The position numbers were made by a program, and so were the translations under genes. A DNA stretch of 64,000 nt from Flavobacteriales bacterium. GTDB taxonomy: Bacteria > Bacteroidota > Bacteroidia > Flavobacteriales_E > Vicingaceae. The notes beneath the pieces are model-generated. The model was not told the DNA's origin. It saw only the letters and a list, made by a program, of their open reading frames with translations, and did not search any database. How positions within the stretch are numbered: the first letter of the stretch is position 1; each line of letters starts with the position of its first letter. The stretch is from contig CAJPFH010000006.1 of the NCBI GenBank assembly GCA_905339165.1, forward strand, positions 124,001 through 188,000, read 5' to 3'. Positions 9,549 through 19,148 of this stretch are shown here, in pieces.

Positions 9549-9567
9549 ATAGGTTGACAGAACCTAT
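9549..9567. terminator. short hairpin after dxs
   Basis: ATAGGTT and AACCTAT form a perfect 7-bp stem around a 5-base loop 8 bases beyond the dxs stop. There is no clear T-tract, so it is at best a weak terminator between the convergent dxs and SprB-repeat genes. Confidence 0.35.
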
Positions 9568-9620
9568 CTGAGAAAGAATCTAAAATACTTTAAATTAAAT
9601 TTGTATATAGCTTTGTTGCG

Positions 9621-12600
9621 TTACCTTAACAAAGTAACATGTCCAATAAAGTTGTGATGCAGGTTTTTGTCTTTTTCCCAAACACTTGCTTTCCAAACAT
9701 AAACGGCACTATTCGCTACTTTTCCATTTTTGGCGATACCATTCCAACCTTGATTCAGGTCAGTAGTTTCCCAGATAAGTTCACCCCAACGGTCAAAAAT
9801 CTGTAAAAGGTATCTTTCAGTATCTATGCCAATACCCTTTGCAAAAAACACTTCATTTAAATGATCTTCGTCTATGGTAAATGCACTCGGAACAAAGTAG
9901 GTAAATGAACCATCAACTTTTACAAATTTGGTAATAGTATCGCAGCAGCCATAAGTGTTGCATACAGTAAGGAGAACTCCGTATTTACCAGGTTCTGTGT
10001 ATGTGTGTACCTCGTTATACTGGGTTGAGGTGTATCCATCGGCAAAATTCCAAAAGGCGGTATTGGCTCCATCAGAGGTATTTGTGAAAGTAATTTCGGC
10101 AGAATAGATATCGGTGCGGAATGGTGAGGGAAAAAAGTCGGCTATGGGAACAGGATAAACTGTTATTAAATTGGTTTTAGTAATGGAATTTTTACATCCA
10201 TTGCTGTCTGTAACCATTAATGTAACAGAATATGATCCGGCCTTGGAGTAACAATAACTTGGCATAAACCCTGTCCCGTTTCCACTATCTCCAAACGACC
10301 ATGAGTAGGAATCGCTCGTGGTTGCACTTAAAAAGTTAACACAAACGGGAGCACATCCATTTGTTGTGTCTACTGTAAAGTCTGCAATTGGTAATGGATT
10401 TACCGTAACGAGGGCTACCGCGTTATCGGTGCATCCGTTGGCATCGGTAACAGTAACTGAGTACTGACCGGAAGAAGCAGCATTAAACTGAATAGTTGCA
10501 GTATTTTGTCCACCGGGATTCCAAATGTAGAAGTAATTTCCACTTCCTCCAGATGCTTGTGCCGAAAGACTTACATTATCTCCCAAGCAAACACTAATGG
10601 CATCAGGGATAATAGAAACAGAAAGTACAGGTGGTTCTGTAATAACAATTACAGCAGAATCTACACATCCGGCAGAGTCGGTAACAACAATGTTGTATAT
10701 TCCGGCAGGCAGATTAGTTTCTGTAGGATTTGTTCCTCCTGAGCTCCAATTGTAAGTAAAAGGAGAGGTTCCTCCGTTTAAAGTAACCCCGGCCGAACCA
10801 TTACTACCACCAAAGCAAGAAACATGATTTATTACGTATGAATTTATGCTAAATGAATTTGAAAAAGGAACAAAAACAGTGGCAGTTTCTACACACCCGT
10901 TGGAATCAGTAACTGTAACGATGTATGAGCCCGTTGCCAATCCTATTGCAGTGGGAGTGGTTTGAATAGGGTTTGAATTCCACGAATAAGTGTAGGAGCC
11001 TGTTCCTCCGGTAGCGTTTACCGTGGCTGTGCCAATTTGCTGTCCGCAGATAGCAGGCGTTGCACTTGTGTTTAATACGATAGCTGAAGGTTCTGTAATA
11101 ACAACAGAGGCGGTGGCAATACACCCGTTGGCATCAGTAACGGTAACGGTGTAATTGCCGGGTGGTAAACCCGTAGCAGTTTGTGTAGTTTGCACTGGTA
11201 TACTATTCCAAGAATATGTGTAGCTTGGAGTACCTCCTCCAATAGTAACAGTGGCCGTGCCGTTATTAAAACCAAAACAAGTAACATTGTTATAAGAATT
11301 AATGTTGGCTGTTAAAACGGGAGGTTCAGAAATACTTACAGACGCGGTAACAGAACACCCGTTGGCGTCTGTAACGGTAACGGTGTAATTGCCGGGAGGT
11401 AAACCTGTGGCGGTTTGTGTGGTTTGTACCGGTACACTATTCCATGAATAAGTATAATTTGGCGTACCTCCTCCTGAGATAACAGTTGCTGTACCGTTGT
11501 TTAACCCGAAACAAGTAACACTCGTAAACTGGTTAATAGAAGCGGTTAACAAAGGAGGTTCTGTTATTGTAACATTTGCTGAAACGAAACACCCATTGGC
11601 ATCTGTAACTGTAACCGTATAGTTGCCGGCAGGTAAGCCTGCAGCGGTTTGAGTAGTTTGTACAGGGTTAGAGTTCCAAAGATATGTAAACGGAGCAGTG
11701 CCACTAGGGTTTGCTGTGGCAGTACCATTCATTCCTCCAAAGCAACTTACATTTGTTACAATGGTTGTTGTGGTAGGCAATGGGTTAACAACTACAGTAG
11801 CATAGGCGGTGTCTTTATTTCCCACACTATCAGTGGCAATTACCTGATAAGTAGTGGTATTGGGTGGGCAAACCACATGAGGCCCAGGACCAACGCCAAT
11901 ATTGGGTGTCCATGCATAAGTAACCGGCCCTGAATTTCCGGTTGTAGTAGCGGTAATGCTACCGCAAGAACCTGCACAAATTGTATCGTTGTTTACGCTC
12001 GTTGTAATACCGCAAGGGATAATATTAACAAGTATTGTATCGGAATCGGAATAACATTGGTAATTCACAATTAGTGTAACAATAAAACTTCCTGCTCCTG
12101 TAAAAATATGGGAGGGGTTATTAAGATTTGAAAAATTATTTACTCCGCTTCCCGGGTCTCCAAAATTCCAAGAAACCGATTGAGGAGTCCCGGAACCTGT
12201 ACAACTAGGGGGAGGGGTAACAAAGCTAAAAGTGGCTTCATAGCAATTATTCATGTTAATGGTTGCCGAAACAGTGGGTGGGAAAATACTAAAATAGCTA
12301 GCCGGAAAATTTGGTAAGCCCCCTAAACATTGGGTTCCTCCAGGAAGCATGATGGTGTTATCTACGTAACCACAGCCTACGCCTAATGTATTTGGGTTAT
12401 TTATTCGGGCAATACTATTGGCAAAAATTCGTGCGTGATATATTTTATTATCAGGTCCTAATTGAAGTGCTCCAGCCCAACCATTTGGTGAAGTGCCAAT
12501 TTGTGTTTTTGAAGCCACAATAGCCCCCGGAGAACCGGCACACATATTAAATTGGTAAATAATACAAGGTTGAGATTGGTTTGTATAAAGTCTGGATCCA

Positions 12601-13409
12601 TCGGGTGAAAATTCTACGCCATACGCATAAGGATGAATTCCCATGTTTAATGGGTTCGATACTACTCCTGTGGTATTATTAAAATCAAATAACTCTACAA
12701 AACCTTGGGCAGGGCTTCCTCCTTGAGAATAGCGTGTGGCCATAGCTAATTTATTTCCATCGTGTGATGCTTTTAAATAGCCGATTGCATTGGCGGTGCT
12801 ACCTGAACTTACAGAGCCAACAGCACTAACTATTGGTATAGGGTTTACTCCGGCTGCTGTTAGCAAATACACTCTAAATTCATTTGAACCCCAATGATGT
12901 GTAATAATCCAATAATCTATATTGTTGCAGTGTTTTACTGCTGTAATTCTTTCGGTACAAGGGGCATACATTAATACATTTTTTGTGCCGGTAACTCCTC
13001 CCAAGCCTCCGTTCAAACTCATATCTATAATTGAATATCGGTAGCTTCCACCCGGAGGTAACCCTGCTGTAAATACAAAATATTCTGTGGCACTTCCGGG
13101 TCGTTTTACTACAATAGCAGACTGTGTAGAAGAGGGGTCGCCCATTAAACCATTTCCATTAGCCATTACTGCATGTGTGGCATTTCTTACTGTTAACCCA
13201 TCGGTATAAAACATCAAATTGCCTGCTCCGTTAGAGGCTGTGGCAACTCCTTCCATCGTATTGAGCATGCCTCCTAAAACGGCAACGGGTGGGCCAAACG
13301 GAAAATTTAACCCGGCATTTTGACCGAAATACCACCAGTTAGCTTCTCCTTGACTAAAAACATTTCCTGCAGCAAAAAGGAATAGTAGGGCAAATAAATT
13401 TTTTTTCAT
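9621..13409 (-). CDS. SprB-repeat/PKD-domain adhesin-like protein with type B T9SS sorting domain
   Basis: A 1262-residue cell-surface protein. A signal peptide (MKKNLFALLFLFAAGNVFSQ) is followed by a beta-propeller-like N-terminal half (about 20-375; ANWWYFGQNAGLNF onward), a PKD-like domain with WNFGDPGSG (about 415), then five to six tandem SprB repeats of about 76-78 residues with cores like CFGLNNGTATV and GNYTVTVTDANGC. Two further PKD domains (YSWSFGDSGNG, AFWNFADGYTS) precede a C-terminal domain FVPSAFTIDEDHLNEVF ... IFDRWGELIWE that matches type B (gliding-motility C-terminal) sorting signals. Secretion by T9SS and a role in adhesion or gliding are inferred from family knowledge. Many cysteines occur in the repeats. 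Confidence 0.88.
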   Translation of the reverse strand: MKKNLFALLFLFAAGNVFSQGEANWWYFGQNAGLNFPFGPPVAVLGGMLNTMEGVATASNGAGNLMFYTDGLTVRNATHAVMANGNGLMGDPSSTQSAIVVKRPGSATEYFVFTAGLPPGGSYRYSIIDMSLNGGLGGVTGTKNVLMYAPCTERITAVKHCNNIDYWIITHHWGSNEFRVYLLTAAGVNPIPIVSAVGSVSSGSTANAIGYLKASHDGNKLAMATRYSQGGSPAQGFVELFDFNNTTGVVSNPLNMGIHPYAYGVEFSPDGSRLYTNQSQPCIIYQFNMCAGSPGAIVASKTQIGTSPNGWAGALQLGPDNKIYHARIFANSIARINNPNTLGVGCGYVDNTIMLPGGTQCLGGLPNFPASYFSIFPPTVSATINMNNCYEATFSFVTPPPSCTGSGTPQSVSWNFGDPGSGVNNFSNLNNPSHIFTGAGSFIVTLIVNYQCYSDSDTILVNIIPCGITTSVNNDTICAGSCGSITATTTGNSGPVTYAWTPNIGVGPGPHVVCPPNTTTYQVIATDSVGNKDTAYATVVVNPLPTTTTIVTNVSCFGGMNGTATANPSGTAPFTYLWNSNPVQTTQTAAGLPAGNYTVTVTDANGCFVSANVTITEPPLLTASINQFTSVTCFGLNNGTATVISGGGTPNYTYSWNSVPVQTTQTATGLPPGNYTVTVTDANGCSVTASVSISEPPVLTANINSYNNVTCFGFNNGTATVTIGGGTPSYTYSWNSIPVQTTQTATGLPPGNYTVTVTDANGCIATASVVITEPSAIVLNTSATPAICGQQIGTATVNATGGTGSYTYSWNSNPIQTTPTAIGLATGSYIVTVTDSNGCVETATVFVPFSNSFSINSYVINHVSCFGGSNGSAGVTLNGGTSPFTYNWSSGGTNPTETNLPAGIYNIVVTDSAGCVDSAVIVITEPPVLSVSIIPDAISVCLGDNVSLSAQASGGSGNYFYIWNPGGQNTATIQFNAASSGQYSVTVTDANGCTDNAVALVTVNPLPIADFTVDTTNGCAPVCVNFLSATTSDSYSWSFGDSGNGTGFMPSYCYSKAGSYSVTLMVTDSNGCKNSITKTNLITVYPVPIADFFPSPFRTDIYSAEITFTNTSDGANTAFWNFADGYTSTQYNEVHTYTEPGKYGVLLTVCNTYGCCDTITKFVKVDGSFTYFVPSAFTIDEDHLNEVFFAKGIGIDTERYLLQIFDRWGELIWETTDLNQGWNGIAKNGKVANSAVYVWKASVWEKDKNLHHNFIGHVTLLR
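10620..11770 (-). repeat. tandem SprB coding repeats, period 228-234 bp
   Basis: The marker cacccgttgg-type sequence recurs at 10894, 11122, 11356 and 11590, with a more diverged copy near 10660, giving spacings of 228, 234 and 234 bases. The two units beginning at 11122 and 11356 are nearly identical by eye. The array lies inside the coding frame and its unit length is a multiple of three, so unit gain or loss would keep the frame. Confidence 0.85.
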
Positions 13410-13470
13410 TAGGTAATTTTTACGTACGTAAGACGAGAATACGCATATTGGTTGCCATAAAGGTAAATAA

Positions 13471-13500
13471 AAAAGCCCACCTTGAATAAGATGGGCTTTT
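13471..13500. terminator. intrinsic terminator (AAAAGCCCA stem)
   Basis: AAAAGCCCA and TGGGCTTTT form a 9-bp stem around a 12-base loop, followed by T-rich sequence on both strands. It lies just downstream of the leftward tonB-like gene and in front of the SprB gene, so it mainly ends the tonB transcript. Confidence 0.8.
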
Positions 13501-13515
13501 TTATTAAAATATTTT

Positions 13516-14229
13516 TTATTTCAGACTGAATTTAATAGGAATAGAATAGCGAACCTGAACGCTTTTTCCGCGTTGTTTACCGGGGGTAAAATCAGGTAAT
13601 GTTTTAACCATACGAACAGCTTCGTCATCTAAAGCTTTACCTCCTGCTACTCCTCTCAATACTTCTACATTAGAAACTTTTCCGTTTTTATCTACTACAA
13701 AAGAAACGAATACTTGCCCTTGTATTCCAGCTTCTTTAGCCATTTGAGGGTACTTCATAACTTTTCCGAGGTGTTCAAAAATTTTTCTTTGTGTACAATT
13801 TGATTTAGCTTGCTCATCTTTTTCTTTTTCGCAACCTCCAAGTGTGGGCATATTTTCAACGATAGTAAAAATTTCTTCTTCAACAATTTCTTCGGCCTGT
13901 TGCTCTATTACCTGTACTTCGGTTTTTTGGTCGGCTTCAGAATCTTGAATTTGTTTTTCTTCTTTTAATTCTTTATCGTCTTCTACAATTTGAATGATTT
14001 CTTGTACCTGCGGAGGAGGAGGAGGTGGTGGTGGCGTATTTTGTTCTGTTATTGGGATTAATTCATCTTCTAATTCAACTTGTACCATTCCTAAATCAGT
14101 TACTCCTCCTTCTGAAGTTTTCCAATTAATCATAATGTAAATAATGAGCAATGATGCGGCAAGACCTGCTAACATGAAGGTGCTTTTGCTTCTTTCTAAA
14201 TCTACTGTAGGATTTTTTTTCAGTTCCAT
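13516..14229 (-). CDS. energy transducer TonB family protein
   Basis: TonB couples the proton-motive force across the inner membrane to outer-membrane receptors. The 237-residue protein has a cytoplasmic N-terminus, one transmembrane helix (about 18-36, STFMLAGLAASLLIIYIMI), a periplasmic linker with seven consecutive prolines (about 66-73) and an acidic stretch rich in Glu and Gln, then a TonB C-terminal domain (about 155-237) with YPQMAKEAGIQGQVFVSF and DDEAVRMVKTLPDFTPGK. It is monocistronic with a strong terminator. No exbB/exbD or receptor is adjacent, so its partner receptor cannot be told. Confidence 0.9.
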   Translation of the reverse strand: MELKKNPTVDLERSKSTFMLAGLAASLLIIYIMINWKTSEGGVTDLGMVQVELEDELIPITEQNTPPPPPPPPQVQEIIQIVEDDKELKEEKQIQDSEADQKTEVQVIEQQAEEIVEEEIFTIVENMPTLGGCEKEKDEQAKSNCTQRKIFEHLGKVMKYPQMAKEAGIQGQVFVSFVVDKNGKVSNVEVLRGVAGGKALDDEAVRMVKTLPDFTPGKQRGKSVQVRYSIPIKFSLK

Positions 14230-14316
14230 AAAATTCTTTTTTGGAGGTTATAAAATTAGTATTTTTTTAGGAAGATGCGAACTTTTTACAAATTCCATAC
14301 GCACAGAATAAAAAAA

Positions 14317-14712
14317 TTAACCGTAAAATAATTTAGTTGCTGAAAGTCCAAGTAAAATACCTACGGTATTAGCCAAAATGTCTTTAACTTCTCCGGTACG
14401 GCTTGTAATAAAAAATTCTTGTATTAATTCTATTACTACTCCATAAATGGACATTACCACAAATGAAATGATTAAGAGAGTAATAGATGCAGCAAAGGGG
14501 TAGAAAACAAAAATAAATCTTCCCCCAAAAAACGACAATACGAGATAAAACATTGCATGCACAAATAAATCGAATCCGGAAAAAGGAACTTCAGGCAACT
14601 TATTTCCAGGCAAAAAACTTAGCACAAGTATAACAACCGCCCAAAGTAGGGGCGGGCAATAGTACCTGCTGGAAAATGAGTTACTTGCCAATAAGTGCTT
14701 TATAGTCGGCAA
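14317..14712 (-). CDS. VanZ-like family membrane protein
   Basis: A 131-residue protein with about four transmembrane helices ([61 protein letters not shown]). The pattern SFLPG ... DLFVHAMFY and [28 protein letters not shown] is the conserved core of VanZ-like proteins. The biochemical role of the family is not established, although VanZ itself affects teicoplanin resistance. The ORF starts 32 bases inside gcvH, so the two are likely co-transcribed; the exact start is uncertain because no later methionine precedes the first helix. Confidence 0.8.
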   Translation of the reverse strand: MPTIKHLLASNSFSSRYYCPPLLWAVVILVLSFLPGNKLPEVPFSGFDLFVHAMFYLVLSFFGGRFIFVFYPFAASITLLIISFVVMSIYGVVIELIQEFFITSRTGEVKDILANTVGILLGLSATKLFYG

Positions 14713-15061
14713 CAGATAAGAGTGAATTTGCCTGGCTACTATCGGATACTTTTATTTTAACCATCCAGCCTTTTCCATAAGGATCTTGGTTTACCAATTC
14801 AGGATTTGCATCTAATTGGTCATTTTTTTCAAGCACTTCTCCGCTTATAGGAAGAAATAAATCTGAAACGGTTTTAACAGCTTCTACTGTGCCAAATACC
14901 GCATCTTTATCAATGGAATCGCCAACAGTTGTGATATCAACATAAACGATATCGCCCAATTCGCTTTGAGCAAAATCTGTAATACCTACATAAGCAGTTT
15001 CGCCTTCTATTTTAATCCACTCATGGTCTTTGGTGTACTTTAAGTTTTCTGGAAAATTCAT
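14681..15061 (-). CDS. gcvH: glycine cleavage system H protein
   Basis: The lipoyl carrier of the glycine cleavage complex, shuttling the aminomethyl group between the P, T and L proteins. The 126-residue length is standard. [11 protein letters not shown] near the start and [15 protein letters not shown] with lipoyl-lysine K63 are diagnostic, and the C-terminal [10 protein letters not shown]-type block appears as [13 protein letters not shown]. LipB for its lipoylation is encoded at 5750-6451. A TAnnTTTG-type promoter element lies 26 bases upstream. gcvP and gcvT are not in the window. Confidence 0.96.
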   Translation of the reverse strand: MNFPENLKYTKDHEWIKIEGETAYVGITDFAQSELGDIVYVDITTVGDSIDKDAVFGTVEAVKTVSDLFLPISGEVLEKNDQLDANPELVNQDPYGKGWMVKIKVSDSSQANSLLSVADYKALIGK

Positions 15062-15086
15062 GTTTTTTTATTTAGTTTTTGGTGGT

Positions 15087-15094
15087 CAAATATA
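15087..15094 (-). promoter_or_regulatory. -7 promoter element for gcvH
   Basis: The plus strand reads CAAATATA, i.e. TATATTTG on the coding strand, matching TAnnTTTG, 26 bases upstream of the gcvH start. Confidence 0.5.
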
Positions 15095-15161
15095 CGAATA
15101 TAGAGCAGAGAAAAAAGCGTTTTTTTATTATTAGGTATATTCTTTATTTATTCGAAAAAAC

Positions 15162-17372
15162 TTATTCTTTCATGAGTTTTCTAACATATTGTGTATCTCC
15201 AATTTGCAGTTTTACAAAATACATTCCCGGTACAACTTCAGACAGATTTAATTCCAAAATCTCTTGACTTTGAGAATAGTTAAAAGTTCTTTTCAAAACC
15301 TGTTTTCCTGTCAAATTAATTAGTTGAAGTTGAATTGGAGTGTTTGTGATGAAAGGGATTTCAATAAAAACGCTTTGGTTTGCAGGGTTTGGGAAAAGAA
15401 TAAAGTTTTCGATTTCTGTTTTTGGAACAGAGGGAACGGAAGTAATCCAATGGCAGGCTCCGGGCAGGTTGGCATCTATCCAATTAGCACGATTAATCAA
15501 CCAGTTTTTTAGGTATTGGATTTCATCTGCATAATTATTTCCTATGTAGTTATTAGGCCATACCCAAGTTCCAAATATTGGCCAACGCTGAAAGTTTCGT
15601 TGCTGTGCTTGACTAAGGTATGTGGCCATAGAATCTATAAAGGCGGCAATGCTGTCGTTATGCCAAATGCCTTGCCTGCGGTAATTCCAGTGGCATCGGG
15701 TTTCGTTTACAAAAGCGGTGTCTGTAATTAGTTTGTTCCACCAAAATGGAATTAAATAAGAATCTCCGTTGCAAACGGAATTAAAATTATATGCCCACCC
15801 GGTGGTGGTACCACCTGCACAGTAATTGGCATTGCCAAGAGCAATATTATAATCCCAAACAGGGCCAATAAAAATTCGGCCGTTCCCGTATTTGTTTATT
15901 TTGTTTTTATGCAAAAAGGTGCTGAGGCGGTAACCATCTACGTTTTTTGTAAGCTCGTTTACCAGAAAGTAATTGATAAAGGAACCCCATTCGGCATATT
16001 TTTTCCATCCAGTATTGGGGTTATCGAAGTTGGGCGAGTTGAGTGCTTTTTCGAAGCTATCTACATACATTTTAATGTATGTTTTTTGCACAGGGAGTAG
16101 TTCAATTTCTTTTGGGTCGTGGAACTGGAAATTAATTTTTTGATTAGAAGATGCGTTGGGAGGGCTAAAGGGCGATTGCCATCCGGGGCTGCTATTCCCT
16201 GTGTATTTATCTATTTTAAAGAGGTATCCTCCTGTAAGTTGCTTACCGGTAGTGTCATCAGGATTAAGTTTTGAAATATTTACTCTGTTCTCATCTCGTT
16301 TCATTTTTTCGGTAAGAACATACACTCCTTTATAATCGCCATTAATTACTACTTCGCAAAAGCGAACACGAGGGGCGTAGTTTCCAAGTATGGTCGCCCA
16401 CGAGTAGGTAAGATAGTTTCGCATAAGTGATTTATCAGAATAAGGGCCGTGCAACACCCAATCGTTTTCAGCTGGCATACCAAGCAGTGGAGTATTAAGA
16501 GCATTGCCTAATAGATTGGTGGTTTCCACACTATACCCTTTTTTAGGAAAGGATTGTGAAGAGGAGCCTCTTATTTGAATATTTATTTTTCCATTATAAT
16601 TATTGTAGGGGCCATTAACATTATTTGATTGCCCGATTCCATTATCAACAATTCCCATATCAGCTATTACATCAAACTGGTCTATTATAGTCTGCCCGTT
16701 GGTTTCTATAACAATAATGGGCAGATTAGAAGTAATGAAATTGAGAGGAGGAGTAAACCAATTGGGCGTAGGTCCGTAATTGCTGCTGTTATCGGTAATT
16801 CCAAGGTGTAAAAAAGGAATAGAGGATAAGTCGGAGGAACCAATATTGTCGTTGTGAGTTTGAATAGCAAGTACGTTGGTACCCGGAAGCAGTAAACCAG
16901 CCAAGGTGTTTTTATTTATAATAAAATCATCAGGCTTGCCACCTTGGTACATCTGTGCTTCGTGTAATCCTGCAGATGTTTGGTTGTAGGGAGGAGGAGT
17001 GCCGGGAGTTCCAATGTTGGCACGGGCTATTTCAACTCCATTGAGGTAGGCTACAAAAGCATCATCATAATCCATAGATAAAACAGCTTGTGCAATTTTA
17101 GAGGTGTCCGAGATGTTGAATTCTATACGCATATATACACTAACAGTGTTGGTAATAACGGTAGAATCATCGTTATCGCCATAACCAATTCCCGCTTTTC
17201 CGGTGTTCCACCCGGAGGTGTTAAATCCTAAATTTTTCCAATTGGCTGAAGGTTCTGTATTTGGCAGCAAATACGTCCATAGCTGAGGGGCGTAAACTAC
17301 CGTTTCCCAGTGATTGATATTTTGAGAAAAACTTAAAAAAGGAATAAAAAAAAGGAATAATATTTTTTTCAT
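15162..17372 (-). CDS. CotH kinase family protein with type A T9SS sorting domain
   Basis: A 736-residue secreted protein: signal peptide MKKILFLFFIPFLSFSQ, a beta-sandwich N-terminal region (about 20-195) and a CotH domain (about 215-600). CotH marks include IQIRGSSSQSFPKKGYSVE, WVLHGPYSDKSLMRNYLTY and the metal-binding VWDYNIALGNANY (the GPVWDYN motif). Known CotH proteins are atypical protein kinases, for example on spore-coat CotB; a kinase role here is inference. The C-terminal 80 residues (FILFPNPANQSVFIEIP ... PGMYFVKLQIGDTQYVRKLMKE) are a type A T9SS sorting domain. Monocistronic on present evidence. Confidence 0.88.
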   Translation of the reverse strand: MKKILFLFFIPFLSFSQNINHWETVVYAPQLWTYLLPNTEPSANWKNLGFNTSGWNTGKAGIGYGDNDDSTVITNTVSVYMRIEFNISDTSKIAQAVLSMDYDDAFVAYLNGVEIARANIGTPGTPPPYNQTSAGLHEAQMYQGGKPDDFIINKNTLAGLLLPGTNVLAIQTHNDNIGSSDLSSIPFLHLGITDNSSNYGPTPNWFTPPLNFITSNLPIIVIETNGQTIIDQFDVIADMGIVDNGIGQSNNVNGPYNNYNGKINIQIRGSSSQSFPKKGYSVETTNLLGNALNTPLLGMPAENDWVLHGPYSDKSLMRNYLTYSWATILGNYAPRVRFCEVVINGDYKGVYVLTEKMKRDENRVNISKLNPDDTTGKQLTGGYLFKIDKYTGNSSPGWQSPFSPPNASSNQKINFQFHDPKEIELLPVQKTYIKMYVDSFEKALNSPNFDNPNTGWKKYAEWGSFINYFLVNELTKNVDGYRLSTFLHKNKINKYGNGRIFIGPVWDYNIALGNANYCAGGTTTGWAYNFNSVCNGDSYLIPFWWNKLITDTAFVNETRCHWNYRRQGIWHNDSIAAFIDSMATYLSQAQQRNFQRWPIFGTWVWPNNYIGNNYADEIQYLKNWLINRANWIDANLPGACHWITSVPSVPKTEIENFILFPNPANQSVFIEIPFITNTPIQLQLINLTGKQVLKRTFNYSQSQEILELNLSEVVPGMYFVKLQIGDTQYVRKLMKE

Positions 17373-17521
17373 CTGAATGTAAATTTTGAATTGCGAATAT
17401 TAAATTGATGTTAAATGTATTAAAAAAGTATTACCAAAATAAAATTGTAATAAATATTTTGCAGAGTAAATAATGCTGTTTTTTGTAAAAGAAAACTCGA
17501 GTAAGCTATAGCTAACAGAAA

Positions 17522-18718
17522 ATGAAGGGTAACTATTTATTACAACTCATTGCTTTAATAGTATTTGTACAGATAGGCTATACACAACAGCTAGATAGTG
17601 TTGTTAATAATTCTATTGTGTTGGAAATGGAAGCGGTGGGAGGCTATGTAGTGCCGAATTACCCCAATTACCCTGCTCATAACCCGATAATAGGTATATG
17701 GGGCAGTATTGGGAAAGTTCATTATCGCTCTTTGTTTTCATCTCATTACAATTATCCTCAAACGGGTATTAGTGTAGGGTATATCTATTTAGGGAATACT
17801 GAAATTTTTGGGCAACAATTTTTCTTGATGCCCTATTTGTCTTTAAATACTTCGCAAAAAAAGGTACACTCTTGGTGGTTTCGCTTTGGTTTAGGGGCGG
17901 CTTATTTTAGTACTTTCTACGATTCCGTTGCTAATCCGGATAATGTGGCCATCGGCTCCTCCTTTACCTGGGCATTTCAGGCGGCATTGCATAAAAAATG
18001 GTATTTGAGTAAAACCAGTAATTTAAAAATAGGAGGACATTATTTACACGCTTCCAACGGGCATACACAACTTCCAAATTTTGGGTTAAATTCTGCGGCC
18101 GTTTCAGTAGCTATGGAGTTTTTTTTTAATAAAAATAATTATTTACAAAATCCGATTAAAAAAGAAAAGAAACAACACAAGAAACAATGGTTTGTGCAGG
18201 CAACGCAAGGAGTGGGATTTCATGAACTGGGAGCCACGGCACATCCAATTGGAGGGCCTAAAAAAGAGGTTTTTTCAACCGCTGTTTCAACAGGGCTTAT
18301 TTTTTCGAATCATATAAAATTACGCAGCGGATTTACGTATCGTTTTTACAAGCAGTATTACGATGATATTCGTAAAAATAATTTACACCCATATATAGAG
18401 AATCCCAAAGCCTCTGCATCGAATGTGTATTATTTTATTGGCAGCGAGTTCTTGTTTGGACATATAAGTATAGACGTGGAAGGAGGATTAAATTTACATA
18501 AACCATATTTTAATTATTTTTACCCTTATTACGAAAACAGCAGCCACTTCGATTTCTGGCTTAAGAAATTATTTTGTACACAATTAGGCTTAAATGGCTA
18601 TGCGTTAAACACCCAAAAGTTTCAGCGTTTCAATGTTTTTGCCGGAATACATTTGTATGCCAATTTTGGGCAAGCCGATTTTACCGGAGCAATAGTGGGC
18701 ACAGTAATAAAACTATAG
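17522..18718 (+). CDS. acyloxyacyl hydrolase / PagL-like lipid A deacylase
   Basis: A 398-residue protein with a signal peptide (MKGNYLLQLIALIVFVQIGYTQ) and alternating aromatic beta strands typical of an outer-membrane barrel. The segment HYLHASNGHTQLPNFGLN (about 178-195) matches the PagL signature in which His and Ser of HxSN are catalytic for removal of the 3-O acyl chain of lipid A. The protein is about twice the length of PagL; a second barrel-like half (about 220-398) follows a lysine-rich linker (KKEKKQHKKQ). Activity on this organism's lipid A is inferred. It is followed by rbfA with its own promoter. Confidence 0.72.
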   Translation: MKGNYLLQLIALIVFVQIGYTQQLDSVVNNSIVLEMEAVGGYVVPNYPNYPAHNPIIGIWGSIGKVHYRSLFSSHYNYPQTGISVGYIYLGNTEIFGQQFFLMPYLSLNTSQKKVHSWWFRFGLGAAYFSTFYDSVANPDNVAIGSSFTWAFQAALHKKWYLSKTSNLKIGGHYLHASNGHTQLPNFGLNSAAVSVAMEFFFNKNNYLQNPIKKEKKQHKKQWFVQATQGVGFHELGATAHPIGGPKKEVFSTAVSTGLIFSNHIKLRSGFTYRFYKQYYDDIRKNNLHPYIENPKASASNVYYFIGSEFLFGHISIDVEGGLNLHKPYFNYFYPYYENSSHFDFWLKKLFCTQLGLNGYALNTQKFQRFNVFAGIHLYANFGQADFTGAIVGTVIKL

Positions 18719-18778
18719 GTTTCAAACTTTCATTTTTTATAAACACAACTCATTCTGAAAGAAACGGGCATTATTCCA

Positions 18779-18786
18779 TATCTTTG
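18779..18786 (+). promoter_or_regulatory. -7 promoter element (TATCTTTG) for rbfA
   Basis: TATCTTTG matches TAnnTTTG and ends 8 bases before the ATG at 18795. Transcription would begin about 18790, which excludes the alternative upstream GTG at 18786 and helps fix the rbfA start. Confidence 0.55.
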
Positions 18787-18794
18787 TGGCTATT

Positions 18795-19133
18795 ATGAGC
18801 AGTATTCGACAACAAAAAGTAGCGAGGCTTTTACAACGCGACTTGTCTGAAATTTTTTTAAAACTCCGAAATACGCACTTAGAAGGATGTATGGTTTCTG
18901 TTACCATGGTTCGCATAAGTCCTGATTTATCCTATGCAAAAATTTACTGCAGTTTGTTTGGGTCTGCCCTTCCTCAGCATTATTTAGAGTGCATACAAGC
19001 TAACAAAAACATTGTACGTAAAGAATTAGGCATAAGGGTAAAAAAACAATTGCGTATTGTGCCCGAGCTCGATTTTTACATTGACGATTCCATTGAATAT
19101 GCCTCAAAAATTGATGAACTTCTCAAAAAATAA
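18795..19133 (+). CDS. rbfA: 30S ribosome-binding factor RbfA
   Basis: RbfA is a KH-fold factor for 16S rRNA maturation in the 30S subunit, important in the cold. The 112-residue product (MSSIRQQKVARLLQRDLSEIF) shows the family start RQQKVA.LLQ.ELS, the VTMVRISPDLSYAKIYCS strand-helix core and the conserved end LRIVPELDFYIDDSIEYASKIDELL. I chose the ATG at 18795 over the in-frame GTG at 18786 because the promoter element overlaps the GTG. The permease gene follows after 15 bases, probably in the same transcript. Confidence 0.92.
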   Translation: MSSIRQQKVARLLQRDLSEIFLKLRNTHLEGCMVSVTMVRISPDLSYAKIYCSLFGSALPQHYLECIQANKNIVRKELGIRVKKQLRIVPELDFYIDDSIEYASKIDELLKK

Positions 19134-19148
19134 AATTCTTTTAGCTGT

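Noticed and set aside
10894-11770. Regularly spaced repeats that could suggest a CRISPR array
   Set aside because: The units are 228-234 bases, in frame, and encode SprB domains; no short repeat with unique spacers exists.
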